Shown here in pieces: positions 35,938-44,990 of a DNA stretch of 64,000 nt. The DNA lies in the NCBI RefSeq assembly GCF_012113595.1, contig NZ_CP050831.1, positions 1,178,001-1,242,000 on the forward strand, written 5' to 3'. The notes under the pieces are model-generated. The model was given only the letters and a program-made list of their open reading frames with translations. It searched no databases and was not told the DNA's origin. Origin of the DNA: Bacteroides faecium. GTDB taxonomy: Bacteria > Bacteroidota > Bacteroidia > Bacteroidales > Bacteroidaceae. How positions within the stretch are numbered: position 1 is the first letter of the stretch; each line of letters starts with the position of its first letter. The position numbers and the translations under genes are program-made.

Positions 35938-36029
35938 ATTCGTCTGACTATAGTTATTCTTTCGTCTGACTATAGTTAGACGAAAAGTCAACAGTAGTCA
36001 GACGAAAGTTCAACTATAGTCAGACGAAT
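35938..36029. repeat. Array of nested palindromes (TCGTCTGACTATAGTT units)
   Basis: TCGTCTGACTATAGTT occurs at 35940-35955 and 35962-35977. Its reverse complement occurs at 36012-36027 (exact) and at 35990-36005 (two changes). Together they make one large inverted repeat of about 92 bases whose arms match over about 40 bases. The second unit is also part of a 22-base near-palindrome (35962-35983, TCGTCT..AGACGA). No gene overlaps it. It could fold into a long hairpin in RNA or a cruciform in DNA. It may be a remnant of a small mobile repeat or a protein-binding array; I do not recognise it. Confidence 0.8.
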
Positions 36030-36128
36030 ATATTTATTCGATTGAAGAGTTAGTTTTATGCATACGGAAGATTAATTGATAGCGGTCGGGTAATTAAATC
36101 AAAAGGAAAACATAAAATTTACATCTAC

Positions 36129-36297
36129 TTCACATCATCCCCACATATCCGTCCGAAAAGAAAATGCAGACACTCCCAAAATAGCATCACCTACATAGTA
36201 ACGTTCAGTACACCAAACAATTACTAACGATACACTTGCTTATCCTATATTTTGACAGTTGATGTACAGTCGTATATAAAGCCTAATAAGTTTTCCA
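36129..36297 (-). pseudogene. Decayed 3' fragment of a sialate O-acetylesterase gene
   Basis: The plus-strand text from TTCACATCATCCCC (36129) to GTACAGTCG (36273), and less clearly on to about 36297, aligns with the 3' end of the intact esterase gene at 44995-45150. Shared blocks include TATCCGTCCGAAAAG, AAATGCAG, CACTTGCT and ATATTTT-ACAGT. By eye about 80% of bases agree in the outer blocks and much less in the middle, with a 12-base gap. On the minus strand the fragment reads TVKI, then a stop where the intact gene has Trp (TGG to TAG), and after a frame change it reads FRTDMW where the intact protein has FRTDTW. It is therefore a broken relic, not a working gene. Confidence 0.8.
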
Positions 36298-36340
36298 AAA
36301 AATAATTCATTCTTATTCATATATAATGAATTATTTTATA

Positions 36341-36348
36341 TATGTTTG
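36341..36348 (+). promoter_or_regulatory. Predicted -7 promoter element of PUL3
   Basis: TATGTTTG matches TAnnTTTG exactly and ends 28 bases before the ATG at 36377. No TTTG -33 box is seen at 19-21 bases. Its place argues against the earlier ATG at 36326 as the start of the next gene. Confidence 0.5.
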
Positions 36349-36376
36349 TGTCATACAACAAATAAAACTTAAATTT

Positions 36377-37684
36377 ATGGCACTTAAAGAACACATTCAG
36401 GCACCATTAAGGAAAAGACTTAAAAGATTTTGCCTTTACTCCTTATTATTTCCATTATGTTTCTCTTGTAAAGATTCGGATTCCACTGAAGAACAATTCA
36501 ATCCAAACAATCCTGTAGAAGTTACTGCTATTATCCCGAAGACGGGAGCAGTAGCCTTACCTTTAGTAATTCATGGAAAAAACTTTGGTAATGACAAATC
36601 AAAAATCAAAGTACTTTTTGATGATGTTCAAGCACAAGTTATCACAGCAAAGAATGAACACTTATACATATTAAATCCACGACAGACTGGTGGAGAACAT
36701 ACTGTCAAAGTAATTGTGGAGGATAAAGAAGGCATACTGAACGAAAAGTTTGATTACATTGTCACTTCATCTGTATCAACAGTAGCAGGAAGTGGTGAAT
36801 ACAATGATAATGACGGAAGTGCCCTCGAAGCGTCATTTCCAGGTCCTGAATACCTGTCTGTAGATGATAAGGGAAATATTTTCAATTCCGAATATAATGG
36901 TCGTCGTTTAAGACTGATATCATTAAATGAAAGGAAAGTTACTACACTCATTGAAAATGGTGATGTATTCGGCAGCTACTTTTCACCGGATTATTCTACT
37001 TTATATATAGGTATAGAATCATCCAGTACATTAGCAAATGAATTGGATTGCACTTCTAGCTTTATAAAGACTGTTATTCCAAACACACTAGAAATGAAGT
37101 ACGGAGCTGCCAGTGCAGCAGTCGATTCACAAGGAAACGTTTATTATATAGGATACGCAGGAGCCATCGCCAAAAAAGACATAAAAACAGGAAAGCTAGC
37201 TATTATAGGAGAAATACCTGAGGAATTAGTTGGAGATTATAGTGGGATAGACTATTATGCTGCATACAATCCTAAAGATAATCACGTCTATATTTCATCC
37301 AGAAAAACCCATATTATCTTTCGCTTCGATGCCAGCCAAGTATCGTTAGAAAACGGAGACTTTGAGCTATATGCAGGAATATTTGAGCATACCGGTCACA
37401 ACAATGGAGATCGTCTACAGGCCACGTTTGATTCTCCAAAGGGTATGGCATTTGATAGCAAAGGCATGATGTATATAGCTGACACCAACAACAATGTAAT
37501 CCGTATAATTAATTCAGAGGGTAAAGTAAGTACATTTATAGGAAATTCGGAAGGAGGATATAAAGATGGCTCATTAGAAGAAGCTTTATTCTATCATCCG
37601 TATGATGTAACCATATCTCCAGATGATTTCATATATGTAGCAGACTACGGTAATCACCGTATTCGATGTATTGCAATTCAATAG
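36377..37684 (+). CDS. IPT/TIG and NHL-repeat lipoprotein (PUL3)
   Basis: The start is set at 36377 (MALKEHIQAP), downstream of the -7 element; the frame could start at 36326. A hydrophobic segment ends in a lipobox (LCFSCKDSDS). Then comes one IPT/TIG domain (ITAI-like VTAIIPKTGAVALPLVIHGKNF in two parts, about residues 45-125) and an NHL beta-propeller (about 135-435). The repeats are of the form TVAGSGEYNDNDG, FDSPKGMAFDSKG and YHPYDVTISPDD, and the protein ends GNHRIRCIAIQ. Such proteins are found beside SusC/D pairs and are taken as surface-binding proteins; the ligand is unknown. It is the first gene of PUL3, 20 bases before SusC. A homologous protein is at the right end of the window (63072). 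Confidence 0.82.
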   Translation: MALKEHIQAPLRKRLKRFCLYSLLFPLCFSCKDSDSTEEQFNPNNPVEVTAIIPKTGAVALPLVIHGKNFGNDKSKIKVLFDDVQAQVITAKNEHLYILNPRQTGGEHTVKVIVEDKEGILNEKFDYIVTSSVSTVAGSGEYNDNDGSALEASFPGPEYLSVDDKGNIFNSEYNGRRLRLISLNERKVTTLIENGDVFGSYFSPDYSTLYIGIESSSTLANELDCTSSFIKTVIPNTLEMKYGAASAAVDSQGNVYYIGYAGAIAKKDIKTGKLAIIGEIPEELVGDYSGIDYYAAYNPKDNHVYISSRKTHIIFRFDASQVSLENGDFELYAGIFEHTGHNNGDRLQATFDSPKGMAFDSKGMMYIADTNNNVIRIINSEGKVSTFIGNSEGGYKDGSLEEALFYHPYDVTISPDDFIYVADYGNHRIRCIAIQ

Positions 37685-37704
37685 TTAATTTAAACTGAGA
37701 AAAA

Positions 37705-40700
37705 ATGAAAAAAAATATATATATCCTTCTTGCCTGCTTCTTACTCAACCTTCCCAATACTATAAAAGCACAAGATACAACATTCAAAATAACAGGTGCC
37801 GTTACTTCCAAAGGAGAATCGCTCCCCGGTGTAAATATTTATATCAAGAATAAACCAGGAGCTGGAGTAGTAACAAACATAGATGGACAATACCAAATAA
37901 AAGCACAGATAACAGATGTCTTGGTTTTTTCTTTCATCGGCTATAAGACTAAGGAGAAATTGATTACTAAGAAGATCAACAGACTAGATGTCGGACTAGA
38001 GGAAGAAACCGGAAAAATTGATGAAGTGGAAATCGTAGCCTACGGCAAACAAAGAAAAGTGAGTGTGGTAGGTGCCATTTCTTCCATTAAAGTAGCTGAC
38101 TTAAAAAGTGCACCAGTTACATCACTTTCAAATGCTATTGCCGGTAGGATGGCAGGTATCATTGGAGTACAGCAAAGCGGTGAACCTGGATCCGACGTTT
38201 CGGAGTTTTGGATTCGCGGTATCAGTACCTTCGGCGCAAAAGCTACTGCCTTATTCTTAATTGACGGAGTGGAACGGACACAAGAAGATTTCAACAATCT
38301 GCTTCCCGAAGACATCGAGAGTTTTTCTATCCTAAAAGACGCTTCGGCTACAGCTGTATATGGTGCCCGGGGGGCAAATGGAGTCGTACTAATCACTACC
38401 AAAAGAGGACAAGAAGGAAAAATGACCATCAGTGCCAATGTGAAGACAATGGTGGAATACTTACCCAAACTTCCTGAATATTTGGGAGCTTACGATTATG
38501 CCAAGTTAGCCAATGAAGCAAAGCTCGTACGTGGAGAAGTACCTCTCTACGATAATAAAATGTTCGAAGTAATCAAATATCATTTGGATGACAATTTCTA
38601 TCCGGATATTAATTGGCAAGATGAAATTCTTAAGAAAGCCACTTTCGGATGGCAGGCAAATATGAATATTTCCGGTGGTGGCAGTATTGCCCGTTATTTT
38701 ATGAGCTTGAATTACAGAAGTAACGATGCAGCGTACAAAGAATCAAATATCAATAAATACAATACCAACGTAAAACGTCACCAATATAGTTTTCGTTCCA
38801 ACATCGACGTTAATGTAACAAAGTCAACAATAGTTAGCTTAAATCTTGCTACTACTATCATCGACATGAATCGCCCAGGTATTGGAACTACCAAGCAAAT
38901 ATGGGAAGCACAAGCAAATATGAATCCACTGAACGTACCCAAGGTATATACCAACGGAAAATTTCCTGCTTACGGAACAGAAAGTGGCAAGCCGCAGACC
39001 TCACCATATGTACTATTGAACGAAACAGGATACATCAGCGAGTATTCCAATACTTTGCAATCAACACTTAGGCTGAACCAAGATCTAGGAATGATCACAA
39101 AGGGATTAAGCATCGAAGCCTCCGTATCGTTCGACTCTTCCAACTTTCATAATGGTGAACGAAAGAAAATGCCAGAACTTCATCAAGCTAAGGAATATAA
39201 CTCAAAAGGAGAATTAATTACACAAAAAATATCAGAGGCCGAGCCTATAAAATATACGACATCTTCTGGAGGAACCAGAAGAATCTATATAGAAGGGCGT
39301 CTACATTACGAACGGATGTTTGGATGGCACAGAATCGGCGGGTTACTGCTATATAACCAAAGTTCATATAACACAACTAGCGCCACTACTGAAATAAGCT
39401 CTATTCCTGTTCGTACACAAGGAATTGCCGGAAGAATTACTTACTCTTATAAAGATATCTATCTGTCCGAATTTAATTTCGGATACAATGGCACAGGAAA
39501 CTTTCCCAAAGGACAGCGGTTCGGTTTTTTCCCCTCTTTGGCTTTAGGTTGGGTGGTCAGTAACTATGAAGCAGTAAAAACAAAACTACCATTCCTTTCA
39601 TTGATGAAAATACGATACTCGTTCGGCTTGGTAGGTAACGATGAACTAGACCAACGTTTTCCATTCCTAACCTATGTAGGTACTACTCCCGGATATAATT
39701 TCGGCGATCGTGGAGAAAATGCACAAGGAGGTATCGGCATAACTACGCAAGGTTCAGAAGGCTTACAATGGGAAAAGGCTGTTAAACACAATATAGGATT
39801 AGACCTTACAATATTCGACAAAATATCCGTAGAACTAGACTTCTTTCATGACACAAGAAGCCGTATTTTTATGAAACGTACCCAACTGCCGGACATAATG
39901 GGCATTCCGAGCACTCCGTACGGAAATGTTGGTAAAATGAAGAATTATGGGTGGGATGGAACTCTTAGCTACCAAGATAAAATTGGAAAAGATTTCTCTT
40001 ATGAAATAAGAGGCAATTTCACCATTACTAAAAACAAAATTGTTGACTACGACGAACCCAACTATAAATACTCCTATTTGGCTAAAAAAGGAAAAAGCCT
40101 GAATATGACATATGGATATATAGCGTTAGGATATTTTCGCGATGAAGAAGACATAAAAAACAGTCCACAGCAATGGGGAAATGTAATGCCGGGGGATATC
40201 AAGTACAAAGACGTGAATGGAGACAATGTACTCACGAAAGAAGATATCGTTCCCATAGGCAACTCCAATATTCCTCGTATCCAATACGGGTTTGCCGGCA
40301 ATTTTTCCTATAAGAACTGGGACTTAGGCATCTTTTTCAGAGGATCCGGTGGAGCAGACTTCTTTTATGGTGGGCAAGCATATTTCCCCTTCAAAAATGG
40401 AGAAACAGGAAATATCCTGACAATGGTCAATGACCCGTCGAACCGCTGGATACCAGCTTCCTATTCGGGAGATAAATCGACAGAGAACCCGAATGCACGT
40501 TTCCCAAGATTATCGTATGGAAATAATAACAATAACTTCGTAGAATCCACCCACTGGCTAGGAAACAGTTCGTTCCTACGACTAAAAACGGTTGAAATTG
40601 GCTATACCGTACCCGGTAACATACTTAAATACATATATATGAAAGGACTACGTATCTCATTGATTGCAGACAATCTCCACGTATGGGACAAAGTAAAGAT

Positions 40701-40785
40701 TTGGGATCCGGAACAAGCCAGCAGCAACGGTTCGGCTTATCCGCTGACACGTTCTTTCACTCTTAACTTACAAGCTTCATTCTAA
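37705..40785 (+). CDS. SusC-family TonB-dependent transporter (PUL3)
   Basis: The 1026-residue protein has a signal peptide (PNTIKAQ), the carboxypeptidase-D-regulatory-like domain (about 28-105, GVNIYIKN), the plug (EIVAYGKQRKVSVVG near 112, FSILKDASATAVYGARGANG near 210) and a barrel ending LNLQASF. There is no STN domain. The plug box reads AYGKQ rather than the VGYGT/AQ of the other three SusC proteins here, so it belongs to another subgroup. Its codon choice looks more AT-rich than PUL1 and PUL2. It should import a ligand that the accompanying genes do not reveal. Confidence 0.94.
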   Translation: MKKNIYILLACFLLNLPNTIKAQDTTFKITGAVTSKGESLPGVNIYIKNKPGAGVVTNIDGQYQIKAQITDVLVFSFIGYKTKEKLITKKINRLDVGLEEETGKIDEVEIVAYGKQRKVSVVGAISSIKVADLKSAPVTSLSNAIAGRMAGIIGVQQSGEPGSDVSEFWIRGISTFGAKATALFLIDGVERTQEDFNNLLPEDIESFSILKDASATAVYGARGANGVVLITTKRGQEGKMTISANVKTMVEYLPKLPEYLGAYDYAKLANEAKLVRGEVPLYDNKMFEVIKYHLDDNFYPDINWQDEILKKATFGWQANMNISGGGSIARYFMSLNYRSNDAAYKESNINKYNTNVKRHQYSFRSNIDVNVTKSTIVSLNLATTIIDMNRPGIGTTKQIWEAQANMNPLNVPKVYTNGKFPAYGTESGKPQTSPYVLLNETGYISEYSNTLQSTLRLNQDLGMITKGLSIEASVSFDSSNFHNGERKKMPELHQAKEYNSKGELITQKISEAEPIKYTTSSGGTRRIYIEGRLHYERMFGWHRIGGLLLYNQSSYNTTSATTEISSIPVRTQGIAGRITYSYKDIYLSEFNFGYNGTGNFPKGQRFGFFPSLALGWVVSNYEAVKTKLPFLSLMKIRYSFGLVGNDELDQRFPFLTYVGTTPGYNFGDRGENAQGGIGITTQGSEGLQWEKAVKHNIGLDLTIFDKISVELDFFHDTRSRIFMKRTQLPDIMGIPSTPYGNVGKMKNYGWDGTLSYQDKIGKDFSYEIRGNFTITKNKIVDYDEPNYKYSYLAKKGKSLNMTYGYIALGYFRDEEDIKNSPQQWGNVMPGDIKYKDVNGDNVLTKEDIVPIGNSNIPRIQYGFAGNFSYKNWDLGIFFRGSGGADFFYGGQAYFPFKNGETGNILTMVNDPSNRWIPASYSGDKSTENPNARFPRLSYGNNNNNFVESTHWLGNSSFLRLKTVEIGYTVPGNILKYIYMKGLRISLIADNLHVWDKVKIWDPEQASSNGSAYPLTRSFTLNLQASF

Positions 40786-40796
40786 ACATTTATATT

Positions 40797-42767
40797 ATGA
40801 TGAAAAGAATTATATACTTCCCGTTCATAACCCTACTTATCGGACTATGTACATGCTTTATACAATCATGCAATTACCTTGACATCGATCAATATATCAA
40901 TGATATGCAATCATTAGATACCGTATTTCAGAAAAAAGGATTGACAGAACAGTTTCTTTATCATGTATATAGCTATTTGCCCACACCCGGCAAATCGTGG
41001 GACGGAGGAAACGATGCTTCTGTACCATGGATATCATGCTCGGACGAAGCATTCAATGTAGAGCCTGCAGGAGCAAATGACTTCTGCAACAATATATTCA
41101 CTGCTAATAATAGTGATTTTAACAGGTGGAAAAGATATTATGAAGGAATACGAAACGCAAGCATATTCATACAACGTGCACCAGAGTGCAAAGAATTAAG
41201 TGCCATACAAATGCGCGAATACATAGGTGAAGCCCAATTTCTTAAGGCTTATTTTTATTTTGAACTTATGAAACAATACGGTCCCATTTCCTTGGTTCCA
41301 GAAAATGGTTTCACCCTTGAGCAACCTATAGACGAAATCCTAATTGGTCGTAACACATGGGACGAGTGCGTGGACTATGTCGACAAACTTCTTCAGGAAG
41401 CTTCTCTTAAATTACCCAATGAACGTCCTTCAGCCGACTTTGGCAAACCGACTGCAGGCGCCGCACTTGCGGTCAGATCAAGATTGCTTCTTTACAGTGC
41501 AAGTCCCCTGTTCAACGGAAATACTTCTTATGCAGACTTCAGAGACAAAAAGACTGGCAAAAACTTCATCAATCAGACTAAAGATGAAAGTAAATGGGCG
41601 ATAGCAGCATTGGCAGCTAAACAAGTAATTGATAAAGGACAATATGAACTGATAACAGTTCCTAAAGACTATGACACTCCGGAATTACCAGAACATGTAA
41701 TATCTGACCCAGACTTTTATAGTACTTATCCAACCGGAGCAGCAGGAATCGACCACTATTTGTCGTATGCCAATATATTTAATGGCTCTATTAGCGGGTC
41801 AAAAAATACTGAACTAATTTTTGGAATGCCAAACATGAGCATTGAGCGATACTGCGCCCCGAATAAGATAGGTGGATACAGTTCCATCTGTATTCCCCAA
41901 AAACTTGTAGACGCTTATTATATGATCAATGGAAAAACAATTGAAGAAGGAGGAAGCGACCCTGATTATCCCTACAGCCAAGAAAAATCCGGTACTCCCA
42001 CCACCTTTTCCAGTTACCTGCTTCCAGCAGGCGTATATGGCTGGTACCTGAATCGTGAAATGAGATTCTATGCAACTGTAGGATTCAATAAATCTTACTA
42101 TGTAGGCTCATCTTCAACATATGATGACTCTAAAAATTTTGAAGCAGAGTATTTTCCTGGAGGAAACTGCCGTTATGAAGTATCTGGAATTTGGATGGTC
42201 GGTTCATACAGATATTGCATGACTGGATACCTCTGTCGCAAATTCCAGCATCCAGAAGACTCTTACAGATACGGAAGCATTAAGCCTAAGGTTTGGGTAG
42301 ATTATCGATTAGCAGAAATCTACTTAAATTATATTGAAGCACTGAATGAACTTACAGGCTCCTATACCATAGGAGATAAAACAATCTCACGTGACCCTGC
42401 CCAAATAAGGTATTATTTCAACCTCATTCGTCATCGAGCAGGATTACCGGGCATTTCGCTGGCAGAAGCCGGAGGTGATATAGAAAAAGTTAGGCAATTG
42501 ATACGAAAAGAACGCTTCATAGAATTAGCATGGGAAGGACTCCGCTACTTCGACGTACGAAGATGGAAAATAGCTAATGAGGAAGAAAACGGTCCTGTGA
42601 CCGGAATGGCAGTCTATCTAAAAGAGCCGGAATTTTATAGAGTCGTTCAAGTAAAAGAAGTAGTATATGCTTATAAAAATTTTACTATGAGAAAGAATTT
42701 TTGGCCGATTCCTCAAACGGAAATCACCAAAAACACTAATATAGTTCAAAACCCCGGATGGGAATAA
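40797..42767 (+). CDS. SusD-family lipoprotein (PUL3)
   Basis: The 656-residue lipoprotein (CFIQSCNYLDID) is longer than the other SusD proteins in the window (506-573 residues). It has the usual helices (YIGEAQFLKAYFYFELMKQYG near 140-160) and the C-terminal signature RKERFIELAWEGLRYFDVRRW near 585, ending in WPIPQTEI..NPGWE. The extra length lies in the middle of the protein (about 290-470), where loops line the ligand face in SusD proteins. It starts 11 bases after SusC (MMKRII; the second Met is equally possible). Confidence 0.93.
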   Translation: MMKRIIYFPFITLLIGLCTCFIQSCNYLDIDQYINDMQSLDTVFQKKGLTEQFLYHVYSYLPTPGKSWDGGNDASVPWISCSDEAFNVEPAGANDFCNNIFTANNSDFNRWKRYYEGIRNASIFIQRAPECKELSAIQMREYIGEAQFLKAYFYFELMKQYGPISLVPENGFTLEQPIDEILIGRNTWDECVDYVDKLLQEASLKLPNERPSADFGKPTAGAALAVRSRLLLYSASPLFNGNTSYADFRDKKTGKNFINQTKDESKWAIAALAAKQVIDKGQYELITVPKDYDTPELPEHVISDPDFYSTYPTGAAGIDHYLSYANIFNGSISGSKNTELIFGMPNMSIERYCAPNKIGGYSSICIPQKLVDAYYMINGKTIEEGGSDPDYPYSQEKSGTPTTFSSYLLPAGVYGWYLNREMRFYATVGFNKSYYVGSSSTYDDSKNFEAEYFPGGNCRYEVSGIWMVGSYRYCMTGYLCRKFQHPEDSYRYGSIKPKVWVDYRLAEIYLNYIEALNELTGSYTIGDKTISRDPAQIRYYFNLIRHRAGLPGISLAEAGGDIEKVRQLIRKERFIELAWEGLRYFDVRRWKIANEEENGPVTGMAVYLKEPEFYRVVQVKEVVYAYKNFTMRKNFWPIPQTEITKNTNIVQNPGWE

Positions 42768-42784
42768 CACTTATAAAGAACAAT

Positions 42785-43636
42785 ATGAAAAAAATACATC
42801 TATTAGCGGTATTAGGAATCATCAACCTATTGACCTCTTGTTCAAACAAAGTAGATTTTGGAGAACAATATAAAAAAATTGTATATATAGTCAACAGTAA
42901 AGAGACTGTGTATTATTCTCAACACGATGTAGTCAAAGCGAGTAAAGGAAATATCAGTATATATGTCACAGGTTCAGAACTGCCTGCCCAAGATATCAAA
43001 GTGTCTTACAAGATAGACACAGAAGCACTAGAAAAATATAATAAAACAGAATATGGTGACCGGACCGAGCTATACTTCTCTTTGCTCCCTGAAAATCTAT
43101 ATTCCTTTCAGACGCCAGAAATCACAATCCCAAAAGGAGAACCCTATGGTTGCCTGGAATTCACAATCAACACACAAGAGCTACTTCACAACAAGATATA
43201 TATCCTGCCTATCACTATCGACAGTGCAGAAGGTGCGGAAATCAGTGAAAACCTACATACTATTTTATATGTCATCCAAATACAAAATGAATATGCCGGT
43301 AATTATATATCCAGCTGTTCAGTCAATGGTATAGGCAAAGGAGACTTCAACAAGAAAGTTACCGCAGTGAGCAGTAGAAAAATCATGTTGCCACTGGCAA
43401 ATCTAAGTAACACGTCAACCAGCAATACATTAGACTTTAATAAGGATTATTACCTGATTACCATCAATGAAGATAATACACTGATACTAGAACCGTATTT
43501 ACAATCTATCATCCATCAAAAGACAGAAAAAAGAAGTTACTACGATCCTGAAAACCGTATATTCCATTTATACTATGATATAGAAGACAAATATGAGAAT
43601 CGCGTATCAATTGAAGAAACATTAAAAGCTATATAA
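42785..43636 (+). CDS. DUF1735/DUF4361-like lipoprotein (PUL3)
   Basis: The start is set at 42785 (MKKIHLLAVLG), 17 bases after SusD; the longer frame starts inside SusD. The 283-residue lipoprotein (NLLTSCSNKVDF) has an N-terminal Ig-like half of the DUF1735 kind (YKKIVYIVNSKETVY, then ALEKYNKTEYG and LLPENLYSF). A C-terminal half of about 110 residues (NEYAGNYISSC onward) resembles DUF4361. These proteins follow SusD in many Bacteroidetes loci and are thought to bind ligand at the surface; some are linked to peptides or host glycans. The ligand here is unknown. Confidence 0.72.
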   Translation: MKKIHLLAVLGIINLLTSCSNKVDFGEQYKKIVYIVNSKETVYYSQHDVVKASKGNISIYVTGSELPAQDIKVSYKIDTEALEKYNKTEYGDRTELYFSLLPENLYSFQTPEITIPKGEPYGCLEFTINTQELLHNKIYILPITIDSAEGAEISENLHTILYVIQIQNEYAGNYISSCSVNGIGKGDFNKKVTAVSSRKIMLPLANLSNTSTSNTLDFNKDYYLITINEDNTLILEPYLQSIIHQKTEKRSYYDPENRIFHLYYDIEDKYENRVSIEETLKAI

Positions 43637-43639
43637 TCA

Positions 43640-44773
43640 ATGAAATTCAACTTAATCGCAGGCATCAGCCTGACAATTACTTTAGCTCTCTTCAATGAAG
43701 GAACTAAAGCCCAAAATGGCAAATACACACTTGATGTGAAGACAAATGCCACTGACAGTAAACTCTTTATCTTCCAAAAATCCGGGACAATCATAAAATT
43801 AGACTCTTTGGTGTCTGCCGACGGAATCTTCCATAAAGAAGGTGAAGTAAACACTCCGTACAAGGTTCGGCTTTTTCTCGTTCCTAAAAGCCAGTCATCT
43901 AATGAAACTTCTTTCAAAAAAGGATTTCCCATCTATCTAGAACCTGGAAATATAACCATAACATCCGATGGACAGACATTAGATAACTGTGTGTTAAGCG
44001 GAACTCCCTCGAACGATGACTTATATGCATATAATAAAATGAGAAAACCCTTCATTTCACGTATGAATCAACTTGAAAAGGATTTCGATAAGGCTAAACA
44101 AGAAAATAATATATTGAAAAGACAAAGTATACGGATTGAATACGATGAACTCGAAACAAAATTAGCTCAGGCTGAAAATGAGTTTTTCAATACTCATCCT
44201 AACTCTCTAATAAGTTTCGAATGGCTAACTTCATCTTTCAATATCATAAGAGAGAAATCGAAAGTGATAACTATGTTCGATCAAATGGGAGATGTCGTGA
44301 AACAGTCAGAAGCTGGAAAACAATTCAAAGCCCGTCTAGACCATACAATAGCTGTAGAAATCGGTGGAATAGCACCAGACTTCGCAGCCCCCAATCCTGA
44401 AGGAAAAGAAATTTCACTAAAATCATTTCGTGGAAAATATGTGCTAGTAGATTTTTGGGCATCATGGTGTGGTCCTTGCCGAAGAGAGAATCCAAATGTA
44501 GTAGTAGCCTACAATGCATATAAGAACAAAAATTTCACAGTATTAGGTATATCGCTGGACAATACAAAAGAAGCATGGACCAAAGCGATAGCAAAAGACG
44601 GATTGGGTTGGGAACAAATATCCGACTTAAAAGGATGGAATTCTGCTCTTGCAGCACTATATAGTGTACGAGGCATTCCAACCAATTTTTTGATAGATCC
44701 TCAAGGAAAGATTATCGCAATCAATCTGAGAGGTGAAGAACTACAAAAGAAGCTTAGTGAATTGATTCCATAA
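43640..44773 (+). CDS. TlpA-like thiol:disulfide oxidoreductase with N-terminal DUF4369-like domain (PUL3)
   Basis: The 377-residue protein has a signal peptide (EGTKAQNG), an N-terminal beta domain of the DUF4369 type (about 22-115), a charged helical linker (about 130-230, AKQENNILKRQ, coiled-coil like), and a C-terminal TlpA/AhpC-type thioredoxin domain (about 240-377). The active site is WASWCGPCRRE, with both cysteines present, and the cis-Pro motif is RGIPTNFLID. It should reduce or isomerise disulfides in the periplasm. Its gene lies 3 bases after the previous one, so it is in the PUL3 operon. What it acts on there is unknown. Confidence 0.9.
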   Translation: MKFNLIAGISLTITLALFNEGTKAQNGKYTLDVKTNATDSKLFIFQKSGTIIKLDSLVSADGIFHKEGEVNTPYKVRLFLVPKSQSSNETSFKKGFPIYLEPGNITITSDGQTLDNCVLSGTPSNDDLYAYNKMRKPFISRMNQLEKDFDKAKQENNILKRQSIRIEYDELETKLAQAENEFFNTHPNSLISFEWLTSSFNIIREKSKVITMFDQMGDVVKQSEAGKQFKARLDHTIAVEIGGIAPDFAAPNPEGKEISLKSFRGKYVLVDFWASWCGPCRRENPNVVVAYNAYKNKNFTVLGISLDNTKEAWTKAIAKDGLGWEQISDLKGWNSALAALYSVRGIPTNFLIDPQGKIIAINLRGEELQKKLSELIP

Positions 44774-44941
44774 TTCACTAATAGGCTACGACAATAACAT
44801 CCTATAGTCAGATTATCCATATTCTCTACTTTCAGTAGAAATAGAATAGCCATGTACAATAGGAATGAACTATTACTGAATAGGATTATCAAATTTAAAT
44901 AAAAGAAAAGCTACAATAAAAGTAACTATCCAATAAAAATC

Positions 44942-44980
44942 CTCCCATTTTATGAATTGAATTACTTCATAAAATGGGAG
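44942..44980 (-). terminator. Hairpin terminator at the end of the esterase operon
   Basis: CTCCCATTTTATGAA (44942-44956) and TTCATAAAATGGGAG (44966-44980) form a perfect 15-bp stem with a 9-base loop. On the minus strand the stem is followed by GATTTTTATT, so it terminates the PUL4 operon after the esterase. It can also stop readthrough from PUL3, which converges on it. Confidence 0.85.
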
Positions 44981-44990
44981 AATATCCTGT

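Noticed and set aside
35938..36029. CRISPR array
   Set aside because: The units alternate in orientation, spacers are short and unequal, and there are no cas genes; it is a palindrome array.
44823..44941. Weak hairpin (TTCAGTA/TACTGAA) as terminator of PUL3
   Set aside because: The stem is short and broken with a long loop; the strong stem at 44942-44980 explains termination better.
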